Origin: Pseudoalteromonas sp. XI10
Lineage (GTDB): Bacteria > Pseudomonadota > Gammaproteobacteria > Enterobacterales > Alteromonadaceae
Length of the DNA: 64,000 nt
Direction of reading: 5' to 3'
Assembly (NCBI RefSeq): GCF_001469895.1
Contig: NZ_LOPY01000047.1
Location: 1 to 64,000 of the forward strand
Positions within the stretch are counted from its first letter, which is position 1, and the number at the start of each line of letters is the position of its first letter. The position numbers and the translations under genes are program-made. Under the pieces are notes generated by a model that searched no databases, was not told the origin of the DNA, and was given only the letters and a program-made list of their open reading frames with translations. Positions 1 to 8,942 of the stretch are shown piece after piece.

Positions 1-273
1 CTCTGCATAACCTGACTGTGCACTATAAGAGTATGATGTCGCCAGCATCTGCTCTGTAATACCATTTCGATTCGTGTGTGTTGGTTGCTCTAAGCCACTC
101 TGAGTCCAATTTTCGTTTCCAATAAACGAACTATTACTTAGCAAGTTAGTCTTGTAGTGATTCTGATCTACGATACCATCATCGTTATGGTCAACATCTT
201 CTAGAGCAAATACACTAGTCGAGAGGCATAAAAAAGTGGGCAAAAGCCCACAAAGTAAGGTTGAGTACTTCAT
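1..273 (-). CDS. Secreted protein with a calcium-loop-like motif, C-terminus beyond the window
   Basis: The frame is open from a start at 273 to the left edge, giving the first 91 residues. It begins with a clear signal peptide (MKYSTLLCGLLPTF..., ending near SVFA), so the product is exported. Just after it lies D-H-N-D-D-G-I-V-D, which fits the DxNxDGxxD calcium-binding loop of EF-hand and dockerin-like repeats. The rest is polar and rich in N, S and T, as in surface or extracellular proteins. An in-frame ATG at 285 is also possible, but AAGGA sits at the right distance only for the start at 273. The function cannot be named from the fragment. Confidence 0.7.
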   Translation of the reverse strand, partial: MKYSTLLCGLLPTFLCLSTSVFALEDVDHNDDGIVDQNHYKTNLLSNSSFIGNENWTQSGLEQPTHTNRNGITEQMLATSYSYSAQSGYAE

Positions 274-1224
274 AATTTCCTTCATGAATGTAGTATTAAT
301 TAAAAAAGCCCGTTTAAAGTCGCAGCTTACGACTATGATTTAAATTTACTTACTTTCCTTTATTTTTATTTTCAATTTTTGAATTCCAGGAAACCAATCA
401 ACAAATTTAAAATAGATATAAACACTTTGCTAACTTTAGTTCCAAGGGGGGCTCATCTTAATTACATTCGTTAAAAAAATCTACAATAAAAAACAAAAAT
501 AAGTATAAATTTCAACAGTTTAAATAACAAAAAAGGAACACAAATGTTAACTTGTAGCATTGACGTACCAATAAAAGATATGAAAATATAAGTTTCAATA
601 AAAAACAACTTTATAGGAACAGATTGATGGATGTTTTTAAAATAATTTAAATAAATAACACATAGACTGCTGAATAGTTATCAGCGACTTCATTAATATA
701 AATTATAACTTTTGAATAGAATCTATAATTAAAACCTGCAAACACATATGACAGCAGCAATAATTTAAGTTTTTGGACTTCGACACCTGATCTTACATCA
801 ACGGCTATTAAGTCTCTGTCTATAAACTCTGATAGTGTTATCAAATCAGACTTCAGATCATCTACAATAATCTATGTGTTATTAGTCAGAAACCTTCATA
901 ACTAGTCATACCAAAATAAAGGGGTTAGAGTGGCCCTTATATTTTCAACGCTCCATAAAAGATCAATTTAAGTAAATTAATTCACCTATCGAGCTTATGA
1001 ATACTCAAGGCATTAATCAGGAAATTTTTGCTAAGTGCTTTTGAATGCTGAATTTTCAAGCAAGAAAAGTCAGTTTTTATACATATTTTTACATTTAATG
1101 CATACATTATCTTAACATAGTACAAAAGTTGTGCTGAAATAGGAAACGTTGTTACCCTTCTTCAAAAATAACCTGTAACAACACATAACTATAATAACAG
1201 GCAGTTTTTTACAGGGCTTTTCAG
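274..1224. other. Gene-poor AT-rich region
   Basis: About 950 bases of very AT-rich sequence with no convincing gene. The only open frame of note is on the minus strand at 647-844: 65 codons, TTG start, no ribosome-binding site, and a readable but unrecognised protein sequence. It could be a gene remnant. The left part should hold the promoter of the secreted-protein gene at 1-273. The right end holds the promoter of the next gene: TATAAT at 1190-1195, without a good -35 box. No repeat array, tRNA or insertion sequence was seen. Confidence 0.7.
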
Positions 1225-2850
1225 ATGTCGATGTTTTCATTCGATGAACAAAGCGGCTATGTCTCTTTGTGTGAGCATCCTCGTGATGCGGGTTTTCCTA
1301 CTACGAGTTCTCAATTAATTGAATTACTTGAGCAATCTCCTTATGCCAGCTACGAATTTATCGACGCTAATATTGGTAAGTTGTTTATACCTAGCAACCA
1401 ATATCAAAACCAATCTTTAGTGGTTGCTAAAGCGGTTGATGCTCATCTTGAAGTTAAAGTTGACGCTAAAAACATGGTAGTTGAAGCAAACCTAACAACA
1501 GCCCGTGGCGGTAAAATTGTGAGCATGGATATGGCGCAAGAGGTGCTTACAGAGGCGGGCGTGATTAAAGGCATTAGTATGCGTGCCCTTGATACCTTTT
1601 TAGGCCAGCAATTTAAACAACCACCTGGTGCTCATTACAGCGCAATCGTTGCCCATGGCAGAATGCCCAAAGAAGGCACTGATGCTAAATTCGTGCGTTT
1701 ATGCTCCACCGCACAAGATCGCGTTCTTAGTCCGCAAGCGACCTCTGGCGGTAAAGTCGACATGCGTAATTTAGGTGCCATTATTACCGTTAAACCCGGC
1801 ACGCCATTAATGCAGCGAGTTCCTGCAACACCCGGTGAAGATGGCTTTACAGTGTTTGGTGATGTGATGCCTGCAAAACCTGGTAAAGATTTACCTCTTG
1901 AGCCATTCGAAGGAACGCGAATTGATCCTAATAATAGCGATATGTTGATTGCCGATGCTAAAGGCGTGCCTGTTGCCCTACCCCGCGGAATGCGCGTGGA
2001 CGACGTATTGTGTTTTCATCATGTTGATGTAAGTACGGGCCATGTCGAATTTGATGGCAGTGTCATTATAAGCGGTGATGTAAAAGATGGTATGCGAGTC
2101 AAAGCCACGGGTGATATCACTGTTTTAGGCTTTGTTGAATCAGCCACAATTGAAAGTAAAAGTGAAGTCACCGTGATGCTTGGGGCTGTTGGCAGAAAAC
2201 GTGAAAACGTCGAGAACTTTACCTGCAACATCACGGCTTCGCGCACTATCTCTGTTGGTTATGCTCAGTACTGCCATATAAAAACAGAGCAAGATTTATT
2301 CATTGAACGCCAAGCCTTGCATTGTGACTTAAGCGCTCGCCGCCTTATTCGAGTCGGCAAAGCCAATAACCCGCGAGGCAAAATCATTGGTGGCAATATT
2401 TTAGATGCGATGCGAATTGAAACCGGTGAGCTTGGTGCGCCATCAGGCACTAAAACACGGGTTTTTATAGCTCAGTACTGGCATGATTTACGTCAAAAGC
2501 AGCAACAAATTAATGACTTTGAAAAGTTATTAGCGACAAAAGCCGCAGCTCTACAGCAAGCACGAAAAAAGGCCAGTAAAATACCAGACCCAGCCCAGCG
2601 TGCGCATTACATTAATAAGATCACCGCCAGCGAGCAGCAGATTAAAATTAAAACGGCAAATACCAAGAAAAAGAAACACTTAGTAAAAACTAAGATTGCA
2701 CGTTTATTAGCAACGAGTCGCTTAAAAGTAAATGAATTAATGCATCCTGGGGTGGAGCTGAAGATAGCACAAGAGAGTAAACAGTTTTCACGTATTTACC
2801 CTCCTAACATGGTGCGCTTTTTTGAGGGTAAAATCACTCAGTCGTTTTAG
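1225..2850 (+). CDS. fapA: DUF342 / FapA-family flagellar assembly protein
   Basis: A 541-residue cytoplasmic protein of the DUF342 (FapA) family, linked in Vibrio to polar flagellar assembly. The N-terminal half is the family-specific region. The middle, about residues 270-340, has the short beta-repeat pattern typical of polymer-forming beta-helices ([11 protein letters not shown], then [10 protein letters not shown]). Residues about 420-500 form a charged coiled coil rich in K, Q and A. The length is normal for the family. There is no signal peptide or membrane segment. Its end overlaps the convergent RNase T gene by 17 bases, and motY follows that gene, so two flagellum-related genes flank rnt. 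The symbol follows the Vibrio name and is moderately sure; the family is sure. Confidence 0.8.
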   Translation: MSMFSFDEQSGYVSLCEHPRDAGFPTTSSQLIELLEQSPYASYEFIDANIGKLFIPSNQYQNQSLVVAKAVDAHLEVKVDAKNMVVEANLTTARGGKIVSMDMAQEVLTEAGVIKGISMRALDTFLGQQFKQPPGAHYSAIVAHGRMPKEGTDAKFVRLCSTAQDRVLSPQATSGGKVDMRNLGAIITVKPGTPLMQRVPATPGEDGFTVFGDVMPAKPGKDLPLEPFEGTRIDPNNSDMLIADAKGVPVALPRGMRVDDVLCFHHVDVSTGHVEFDGSVIISGDVKDGMRVKATGDITVLGFVESATIESKSEVTVMLGAVGRKRENVENFTCNITASRTISVGYAQYCHIKTEQDLFIERQALHCDLSARRLIRVGKANNPRGKIIGGNILDAMRIETGELGAPSGTKTRVFIAQYWHDLRQKQQQINDFEKLLATKAAALQQARKKASKIPDPAQRAHYINKITASEQQIKIKTANTKKKKHLVKTKIARLLATSRLKVNELMHPGVELKIAQESKQFSRIYPPNMVRFFEGKITQSF

Positions 2851-3514
2851 CGGCTGAGTCTTGCTCTTCTTCTGTCGCTTCAGTTTCAGGCAATGGCCAA
2901 CCACCGAGTTGTTGCCAGCGATTAACGATTAAACAAAACAGTTCTGCTGTGCGCTCGGTATCATAAAGAGCTGAGTGAGCTTGTTTATTATCAAACTCAA
3001 TACCTGCCGCCCTACACGCTTTAGCTAATACTGTTTGCCCTAGTGCAAGGCCTGCCAGTGATGTGGTATCAAAGCTAACAAATGGATGAAATGGCGTGCG
3101 CTTAATTTTACAACGCTCAATGGCAGCATTTAAAAAGCCGTGATCAAACGCTGCATTGTGTGCTACTACCACTGAACGCTGACAACCCGCTGCTTTTTGT
3201 GCCTTGCGCACAACTTTACAGATTTCTTTAATCGCTTCTTCTTCAGGCACTGCACCACGCAGCGCAGAAAAAGGCTCAATACCATTAAATTCAATGGCCG
3301 CTTGTTCGATATTAGCGCCTTCAAATGGCTCAACATGAAAATGCACAGTATGATCAATACTTAACACGCCGTCGTCATCCATTTTAAGTACAGATGCAGC
3401 AATTTCTAATAACGCATCGGTGTCTTTGTTAAAACCTGCAGTTTCAACATCTATCACAACGGGAAAAAAGCCACGAAAGCGTTTTGCGAAAAGAGTTTGT
3501 TCAGTATTTTCCAT
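2834..3514 (-). CDS. rnt: Ribonuclease T
   Basis: A 226-residue 3'-to-5' exoribonuclease that trims the CCA ends of tRNAs and matures 5S and 23S rRNA. It belongs to the DEDDh exonuclease family: [11 protein letters not shown] supplies the first D and [10 protein letters not shown] the second D, and [10 protein letters not shown] the catalytic H and last D. The fit to Escherichia coli RNase T is close along its whole length. The open frame extends upstream to 3562, but homologues begin at the residues corresponding to MENTEQ, so 3514 is chosen. The next gene, motY, diverges from it, an order also known in Vibrio. Confidence 0.95.
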   Translation of the reverse strand: MENTEQTLFAKRFRGFFPVVIDVETAGFNKDTDALLEIAASVLKMDDDGVLSIDHTVHFHVEPFEGANIEQAAIEFNGIEPFSALRGAVPEEEAIKEICKVVRKAQKAAGCQRSVVVAHNAAFDHGFLNAAIERCKIKRTPFHPFVSFDTTSLAGLALGQTVLAKACRAAGIEFDNKQAHSALYDTERTAELFCLIVNRWQQLGGWPLPETEATEEEQDSAAKTTE

Positions 3515-3731
3515 AGTCTTCTTGGTTTGCCAGTGTAAGCTGGCTATTATGTCAAAAACCACGGCTACTCTGCTAGAGTAAATAGTGTGAAATCGCAGAT
3601 TCTTACAGAGTTTTTAGGCACATTACTTGCTTTATATTATTAAGCTAGCCCTGTGTTTAGTGCGCTGAAGCAATTAAACACAAAAAATTGCCAATTATTT
3701 GGCATTGATGATTTGTTGGAGAATTACCGTG

Positions 3732-4610
3732 ATGAAGCTCTCATTACTTCCTTTAAGCCTAAGCCTATTGACCTCAGTTGCAAGTATTAATGCGAACGCA
3801 GCCATGCGTGAGTATACCGCTAATGCTGATATGTCTAACTGGCAAATGGTTAAAACTTCTCGCTTAGAATGCCAATTAAATCATGAAGTTCCTTACTATG
3901 GTGAAGCAATTTTCAGCACCACTGCCAGTAAAAATAAAGACGTAAACTTTAACCTTGATATGGTCGTACGCCCAGACAATTACAGTATTGCTGGCCTAAA
4001 AGCCGTACCACCTAGTTGGCGTGCTGGTATGCCCGCCCGAGACTTAGCGAATATGAAGCTATTACGTAAGTTTGACGGCGAGCTTGGTAATAAAACCGCT
4101 TGGGAAATGCTCACCGAACTTGAAAAAGGTTACCAACCGACATTTTATTACCAAGACTGGCAAAACAGTGCCGATAAAATTGCCGTTGGTTTATCGAGTG
4201 TAAACTTTAAACAAGCCTATTGGGCGTTTTTACAGTGCCGAGATGCAATGCTGCCTTACAGCTTTGAAGATATTTCGTTCACAGTGATGAACTATGAGCC
4301 AAATACTAGCAAGCTGACTAAATCATCACAAAAACGCTTAGATAAAATTGGCGAATACTTAAAGTACGACACCAACATCGAATCTATTTCAATATCTTCT
4401 TACACCGACAGCTACGGTGGTCGCTGGAACAACCTCGAATTATCAAAAAAACGCGCTAAAGCGATTAAGGATTACATTGTTAGCTTAGGGGTTGATGAAA
4501 GCAAAGTAGATACCGATGGTTACGGTGAAAAGCGTCATGTTGCCAGCAACGACAACATTTTAGACCGAAACAAAAACCGTCGTTTAGTCATTCAAATTGC
4601 AAAAATGTAG
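3732..4610 (+). CDS. motY: Sodium-driven flagellar motor protein MotY
   Basis: A 292-residue periplasmic protein of the T ring of the sodium-driven polar flagellar motor, where it helps anchor the stator. It has a signal peptide (MKLSLLPLSLSLL..., cut near ANA), an N-terminal MotY domain (SNWQMV, LECQLNHEVPYYGEAIF), and a C-terminal OmpA-like peptidoglycan-binding domain with SSYTDSYG, LSKKRAKAI and NKNRR. GGAG at 3718-3721 precedes the start. A GTG at 3729 has equally good spacing; the open frame beyond it is not needed. A small hairpin (arms TGCCAA and TTGGCA, 3689-3704) lies just upstream of the ribosome-binding site. Confidence 0.9.
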   Translation: MKLSLLPLSLSLLTSVASINANAAMREYTANADMSNWQMVKTSRLECQLNHEVPYYGEAIFSTTASKNKDVNFNLDMVVRPDNYSIAGLKAVPPSWRAGMPARDLANMKLLRKFDGELGNKTAWEMLTELEKGYQPTFYYQDWQNSADKIAVGLSSVNFKQAYWAFLQCRDAMLPYSFEDISFTVMNYEPNTSKLTKSSQKRLDKIGEYLKYDTNIESISISSYTDSYGGRWNNLELSKKRAKAIKDYIVSLGVDESKVDTDGYGEKRHVASNDNILDRNKNRRLVIQIAKM

Positions 4611-4626
4611 CCGCCGAAGCGGCTAC
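4607..4626 (-). terminator. Intrinsic terminator with UUCG tetraloop
   Basis: Read on the minus strand, the arms GTAGCCGC and GCGGCTAC enclose TTCG and are followed by ATTTTTG. The extra-stable C(UUCG)G loop and short U-tract suit termination of the EamA gene. On the plus strand there is no T-tract, so it is a weaker stop for motY. Confidence 0.6.
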
Positions 4627-4631
4627 TAGCC

Positions 4632-5537
4632 TTAACTCATTTCTACCGACTTCACGCGCTTAAAACGCTTTAGCCACTTATCGCCAAACTGAAAAAATGC
4701 GAGGCTTATCATAATAATGATCGCGCCAACAATCAGTGCTTGGTCAATGGGCTCATCATTAAGTAAACCACCAATCGCGATTGCAAAACTTGGTGTGATC
4801 AGGGTTGTTAATGCGACCGTGCTGGCGTTCAACTTTTGCAATACATGAAAATACGCCAGCGCACCAATTAATGAACCAAACACGCCTAAGTAAACAATTG
4901 AGTACAGTGATTTTGCACTCCACATCTGGCTATTAAGTTGGCCATCTACCAGCAACCAAGTAATAAAAAACAGTGGGGTTACAAAAACCAACGCACCAAA
5001 TGTGGTGGCCATTGGATGAATAGCAATTCTTACCCGTTTGATCATGACACCGCTCAAACTAAAAAAGCACACTGCAATAAATACATATAACAGACCACTA
5101 AGCTGCTCTACTCCCCCTTGAATATGGCGTTGGCTTACTAAAAATAAACCAATTAAGGCACAGCCAAGGGCGCCAAGCTTAATGGCGCTAAACTTAGGTT
5201 CGTTCAAGATTTTTTGCGCAAGTAAGCCCGATAAAATTGGCGCAAGGCCAAACATCAATGATATTAACCCTGACGGCACTGTTTTAGCAGCCATGTAGCT
5301 TAATAACATGCCGCCAAAAATGCCTATGCTTGAATAGCCATAAAGGAATAAAGCACGGCGATGCCAGGGCACTCGGATATTGGCAACAGCAACGACAAAC
5401 GAAGCCATCACCAGCCCCACCAGCATGCGTAAAAACACAGCCAGGGTTGGTGCTACCGTTTCACTACTCCAAACAATACCCAGTGGTGTTGTTGACCAAA
5501 TCACCACCATTAAAAAATATGAGGCTTTAACAGGCAC
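4632..5537 (-). CDS. EamA-family (DMT superfamily) exporter
   Basis: A 301-residue inner-membrane protein with about ten hydrophobic segments and two EamA domains (about residues 5-135 and 150-285). The first begins VVIWSTTPLGIVWSS, the typical signature of drug/metabolite transporters. Family members export amino acids or other small metabolites; the substrate cannot be read from the sequence. The start is GTG at 5537, preceded by AAGGAA. Upstream lies a 27-codon frame ending in two cysteine codons and a set of alternative hairpins (5596-5714), which suggests translation-dependent control, perhaps by cysteine. Escherichia coli EamA (YdeD) exports cysteine compounds, so the idea is coherent, but it is inference. 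Confidence 0.8.
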   Translation of the reverse strand: MPVKASYFLMVVIWSTTPLGIVWSSETVAPTLAVFLRMLVGLVMASFVVAVANIRVPWHRRALFLYGYSSIGIFGGMLLSYMAAKTVPSGLISLMFGLAPILSGLLAQKILNEPKFSAIKLGALGCALIGLFLVSQRHIQGGVEQLSGLLYVFIAVCFFSLSGVMIKRVRIAIHPMATTFGALVFVTPLFFITWLLVDGQLNSQMWSAKSLYSIVYLGVFGSLIGALAYFHVLQKLNASTVALTTLITPSFAIAIGGLLNDEPIDQALIVGAIIIMISLAFFQFGDKWLKRFKRVKSVEMS

Positions 5538-5595
5538 AAGCTTATTCCTTTAAAAAGGCGAAAAAAGCGGAAGAAAATTTAAAAGGGAAATAACC

Positions 5596-5638
5596 AACCG
5601 CTTAGAACGCGGTTAGTAAAACTTACTTAATTAACCGC
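5596..5638 (-). promoter_or_regulatory. Mutually exclusive hairpins in the leader of the EamA gene
   Basis: On the minus strand three short segments can pair in two exclusive ways. Segment 1, GCGGTTA (5638-5632), overlaps the last sense codons and stop of the small leader frame. Segment 2 is TAACCGC (5615-5609). Segment 3 is GCGGTT (5601-5596). Segment 2 can pair with 1 or with 3. A ribosome stalled on the Cys-Cys codons would cover segment 1 and favour the 2:3 hairpin. There is no clean T-tract after segment 3, so control of translation or RNA stability is as likely as termination. Confidence 0.4.
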
Positions 5639-5714
5639 AGCACATAACAGACCACACGACTGACGAAGTCAGGCGCATACAATTGTTTGTTGGTCGTTGG
5701 TTTAGCTGCATCAT
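5631..5714 (-). CDS. Candidate 27-residue leader peptide ending in Cys-Cys-Gly
   Basis: A small frame beginning ATGATG at 5714 and ending TAA at 5631, 93 bases upstream of the EamA start and on the same strand. It ends VVWSVMCCG, with adjacent TGC TGC cysteine codons just before the stop, and has a third cysteine at residue 12. There is no strong ribosome-binding site before the ATG pair (TTTAAATACC), and a second in-frame ATG opens the last 15 codons. The position, tandem cysteine codons and overlapping alternative hairpins make a regulatory leader peptide plausible. It is otherwise unremarkable and may be chance. Confidence 0.4.
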   Translation of the reverse strand: MMQLNQRPTNNCMRLTSSVVWSVMCCG

Positions 5715-5834
5715 GGTATTTAAAAAGTAAGTTGAAGAAGCTTAAGAATCCGCCTAAATGGTGATTTTGTCAACACGTATACTCATACTATTTGGCAAAA
5801 AGTTTTTTGCTGATTTCAACAGCCTGTTTGCACA

Positions 5835-5852
5835 TGTAAATCATAGGTTACA
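5835..5852 (+). promoter_or_regulatory. TyrR-box-like operator upstream of the tyrosine permease
   Basis: TGTAAA-N6-GTTACA differs from the TyrR consensus TGTAAA-N6-TTTACA at one base. It lies 90 bases upstream of the tyrP-like start and overlaps the region where a -35 box would sit relative to TATAAC at 5869-5874. In Escherichia coli TyrR binds such boxes at tyrP to repress or activate with aromatic amino acids. Confidence 0.6.
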
Positions 5853-5871
5853 TTTAATTTCTTTGATTTAT

Positions 5872-5894
5872 AACAAAACTATTTAAGTTTTGTT
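5872..5894 (+). repeat. Perfect 9-bp inverted repeat
   Basis: The arms AACAAAACT and AGTTTTGTT are separated by ATTTA. The repeat overlaps the presumed -10 and transcription start of the tyrP-like gene. It may be a second operator or a weak hairpin at the start of the mRNA; no T-tract follows. Confidence 0.5.
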
Positions 5895-5942
5895 AAACAA
5901 GTTATATCTTGCTTGCCTCTCACGAAGTTTAAGGGGCAAAAA

Positions 5943-7145
5943 GTGCTTAAAAATAAAACAATAGGTAGCATGTTAATTGTTGCTGGCACCACCATAGGTG
6001 CAGGGATGCTGGCATTGCCTATCGCCTCCGCAGGGCTTGGTTTCACAACAGCGTTATCACTAATTTTTTTAACTTGGTTTTTAATGACCTACACAGCATT
6101 ACTAATGCTAGAGCTGCATCAATATGCCGACAGAGATGCAACCCTCAATACGTTAGCTAAATCATGGTTGGGTAAACGTGGGCAATGGGTCGCTAACTTT
6201 TCAGTAATGTTTTTGTTTTACGCACTATGCGCTGCGTATATCGCAGGTGGCGGTGCGCAATTACAAGAAAAGCTCAACAATGGTTTATCGCTTTCTTTAG
6301 CACCGCAAGTTGGCTCAGTTATTCTGGCTATTGTGATTGGTACTGTGGTTACACTCGGTACCAGCAAAGTCGATAAGCTTAACCGCGTACTGTTCACCAT
6401 TAAAGTGTGCGTACTAGCCAGCTTATTTTATATGCTGACACCTTATGTTCATGGCCAACACTTACTTGAAATGCCGATTGAACAAGGTCTGATTTTATCT
6501 GCAATTCCAGTGGTGTTTACCTCGTTTGGTTTTCATGGCTCTATTCCGTCGATTGTGAAGTACGTGGGTTTAGATATCAAAACACTTCGTAAAGTGATGG
6601 TGGCCGGTGCAGCACTGCCTTTAGTGATTTACATTTTTTGGCAATTACTTAGCCAAGGCATGATGAGTCAAAGCGATTTACTGCAAAGCCAAGGGTTACC
6701 AGGTTTTGTAAGCAGTGTTGCTAGCATTGCTCACAGTCCACATGTTGCTACTGCTGTGAACATTTTTGCTGATTTAGCGTTAGCAACGTCTTTCTTAGGA
6801 GTGAGCTTAGGTTTATTCGACTTTTTTGCTGATGCATTTAAAAAAGGTGATGGCAGTAAAGATCGAATCAAAACAGCGTTGATCACTTTTATTCCACCGC
6901 TAGGCTTTGCGCTATTCTATCCACAAGGGTTTATTATGGCACTTGGCTACGCCGCCATTGCGCTGGTTATTTTAGCGGTGTTTTTACCGGTTGCTATGGT
7001 CTATAAGCAACGAAGCAGCAAACCAGATGCGGGTTACCAAGTTAAAGGCGGTAATATTGGCTTAGCACTGGCCGCCCTGTTTGGTGTGCTTATTATTAGT
7101 GCTCAAGGTTTGCAAATGGCGGGGCTTATTCCAGCGATTGGTTAA
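5943..7145 (+). CDS. tyrP: Tyrosine-type aromatic amino acid permease (HAAAP family)
   Basis: A 400-residue inner-membrane protein with about eleven hydrophobic segments. The opening, KNKTIGSMLIVAGTTIGAGM, is nearly that of Escherichia coli TyrP, a proton-driven tyrosine importer of the hydroxy/aromatic amino acid permease family. GTG at 5943 is chosen because AAGGGG lies six bases upstream; an in-frame TTG at 5913 has no such site. The TyrR-like box at 5835-5852 supports an aromatic substrate. Mtr- or TnaB-like tryptophan transport cannot be excluded, because the paralogues are similar. A terminator follows directly. Confidence 0.8.
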   Translation: MLKNKTIGSMLIVAGTTIGAGMLALPIASAGLGFTTALSLIFLTWFLMTYTALLMLELHQYADRDATLNTLAKSWLGKRGQWVANFSVMFLFYALCAAYIAGGGAQLQEKLNNGLSLSLAPQVGSVILAIVIGTVVTLGTSKVDKLNRVLFTIKVCVLASLFYMLTPYVHGQHLLEMPIEQGLILSAIPVVFTSFGFHGSIPSIVKYVGLDIKTLRKVMVAGAALPLVIYIFWQLLSQGMMSQSDLLQSQGLPGFVSSVASIAHSPHVATAVNIFADLALATSFLGVSLGLFDFFADAFKKGDGSKDRIKTALITFIPPLGFALFYPQGFIMALGYAAIALVILAVFLPVAMVYKQRSSKPDAGYQVKGGNIGLALAALFGVLIISAQGLQMAGLIPAIG

Positions 7146-7160
7146 ACAACTTATCAAATC

Positions 7161-7187
7161 AAAAAAGCACCCTTGGGTGCTTTTTTT
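7161..7187. terminator. Bidirectional intrinsic terminator
   Basis: GCACCC-TT-GGGTGC flanked by A6 on the left and T7 on the right lies between the convergent tyrP-like and ggt genes, so it can serve both. Confidence 0.85.
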
Positions 7188-7207
7188 GTGTCTGGTTTAA
7201 AGTGTAA

Positions 7208-8866
7208 TTAAAACACCATTGCTTTACCACGGCCAGATGCTTCAGATGCTGCATCTAATTTACCGTCTTTATTGATGATCACATGCATATCACCAAAATG
7301 GCGTTCATCAAGTGTATAACCCATCTTCTCAAGCGCTTTAACAACCTTTGGTTCAAGACCTGTGTGGTATCTAATCACATTTTTAGGCCATAACTGGTGA
7401 TGAAAGCGTGGGCTGTCTACCACTTGCTCTGCAGTCATATCAAATTCAACCGCATTTAAAATAGACTCATACACAGAGCTAATAATCGTGGTACCACCCG
7501 GAGAGCCAGTTACCATTTTAACTTTGTTACCCTGAAGTAGAATGGTCGGTGTCATTGAGCTCAACATGCGTTTATGGGGTTGAATTTCGTTAGCTTTACC
7601 ACCAATTGCCCCAAATACATTCATCACACCTGGCTTGGCACTAAAGTCATCCATTTCGTCATTCAAAATAAATCCTGCGCCCGATACAACCACGCCGCTA
7701 CCAAAGCTTAAGTTAATGGTCGTGGTATTCGCAACGGCATTGCCCCACTTATCTAGAATAGAAAAATGCGTTGTTTGTTCACTTTCGTGTAAACCCGGTT
7801 TGATGTTCTCAGTTGTTGAAATGACATCTGGGCGAATTGTACTTGCGCGACTGCTAAGATAATCATCTGCAAGTAGAGCTGTTTTTGGCACTTCATAAAA
7901 ATCTGGGTCACCTAAATATTCAGCTCTGTCGGCAAATACGCGTTTACCTACTTCAGCCAAAATATGAACATAGGTGGTTGAGTTGTGCTCAAGCTTTCCT
8001 TCAGGCTTTGCCAAGTCGTACATTTTTAGCCATTGTAAAATAGCAATACCACCTGAACTTGGCGGTGGTGATGTGAGCACTCCGTAACCGCGCCAGTTAC
8101 CCTTAATTGGTGTACGCGACTTAGCTTGATAAGCTTTTAAGTCTTGCTCAGTAATAATGCCGCCGTGTTGCTTCATAAACGTCGCAATGATCTTCGCTGT
8201 CTCACCTTCGTAGAAACCTGCTTTACCTTGATCACGAATACGTTTCAATGTGGCAGCAAGTTCCGGCTGCTTAAATATCTTATTTGCTTTGGCATCGGCA
8301 AAGTAATCGGCAAAGTTAATGTTTACTGACTTTTTGGCCATTCGTGTAATGTAACGCTCGATACTCGCTGCTAGCTTAGGATGCACAATAAAGCCCTGCT
8401 CGGCTAATTTAACCGCAGGCTCTAGCAGGGTCTTCCAATCTAAGCTGCCGTGCTTTTGATGGGCAAGCCACATACCAGCAACACTGCCCGGAACACCACT
8501 TGCGTGAATACCGTACACAGACATGTTATCAATAACATCGCCTTTATCATCAAGGTACATATCGCGATGAGCTGCAGCAGGGGCTGTTTCGCGGTAATCA
8601 ATAAAATCACCTTTGCCATCTTTTTGGATCAGCATAAAGCCACCGCCACCAATGTTACCGGCTTCTGGTAAAGTAACAGCTAATACAAACTGTGCCGCAA
8701 TTGCCGCATCAACGGCGTTGCCGCCTTGCTCTAAAATAGCGCGCGCCGTATCACTGCTGTAACTATCAGGCATCGCGACAGCTGCTTGCTTTGCAAAGCT
8801 TGACGGATGAAAGAATATCGCGGTAACGATCAACAAATGTGCCGCGTATTTGACTAAATTTGCCAT
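7208..8866 (-). CDS. ggt: Gamma-glutamyltransferase
   Basis: A 552-residue periplasmic enzyme that removes or transfers the gamma-glutamyl group of glutathione and related peptides. It has a signal peptide (to about residue 25), the Ntn-hydrolase fold signature near the N-terminus (GGNAVDAAIAAQFVLAV, then GNIGGGGFM) and the autoprocessing site TTHFSI, where the first Thr (about residue 365) becomes the N-terminal nucleophile of the small subunit. TTINLSFGSG and MTPTILL follow as in active homologues. The length is normal. The gene stands alone, convergent with the permease. Confidence 0.93.
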   Translation of the reverse strand: MANLVKYAAHLLIVTAIFFHPSSFAKQAAVAMPDSYSSDTARAILEQGGNAVDAAIAAQFVLAVTLPEAGNIGGGGFMLIQKDGKGDFIDYRETAPAAAHRDMYLDDKGDVIDNMSVYGIHASGVPGSVAGMWLAHQKHGSLDWKTLLEPAVKLAEQGFIVHPKLAASIERYITRMAKKSVNINFADYFADAKANKIFKQPELAATLKRIRDQGKAGFYEGETAKIIATFMKQHGGIITEQDLKAYQAKSRTPIKGNWRGYGVLTSPPPSSGGIAILQWLKMYDLAKPEGKLEHNSTTYVHILAEVGKRVFADRAEYLGDPDFYEVPKTALLADDYLSSRASTIRPDVISTTENIKPGLHESEQTTHFSILDKWGNAVANTTTINLSFGSGVVVSGAGFILNDEMDDFSAKPGVMNVFGAIGGKANEIQPHKRMLSSMTPTILLQGNKVKMVTGSPGGTTIISSVYESILNAVEFDMTAEQVVDSPRFHHQLWPKNVIRYHTGLEPKVVKALEKMGYTLDERHFGDMHVIINKDGKLDAASEASGRGKAMVF

Positions 8867-8942
8867 GGTACTTCCTTTTTCTTGATGTTATTTTGACCAT
8901 TTAGACATGTGAAACCTATAAGGTCAATTAGTTACGATTAAC

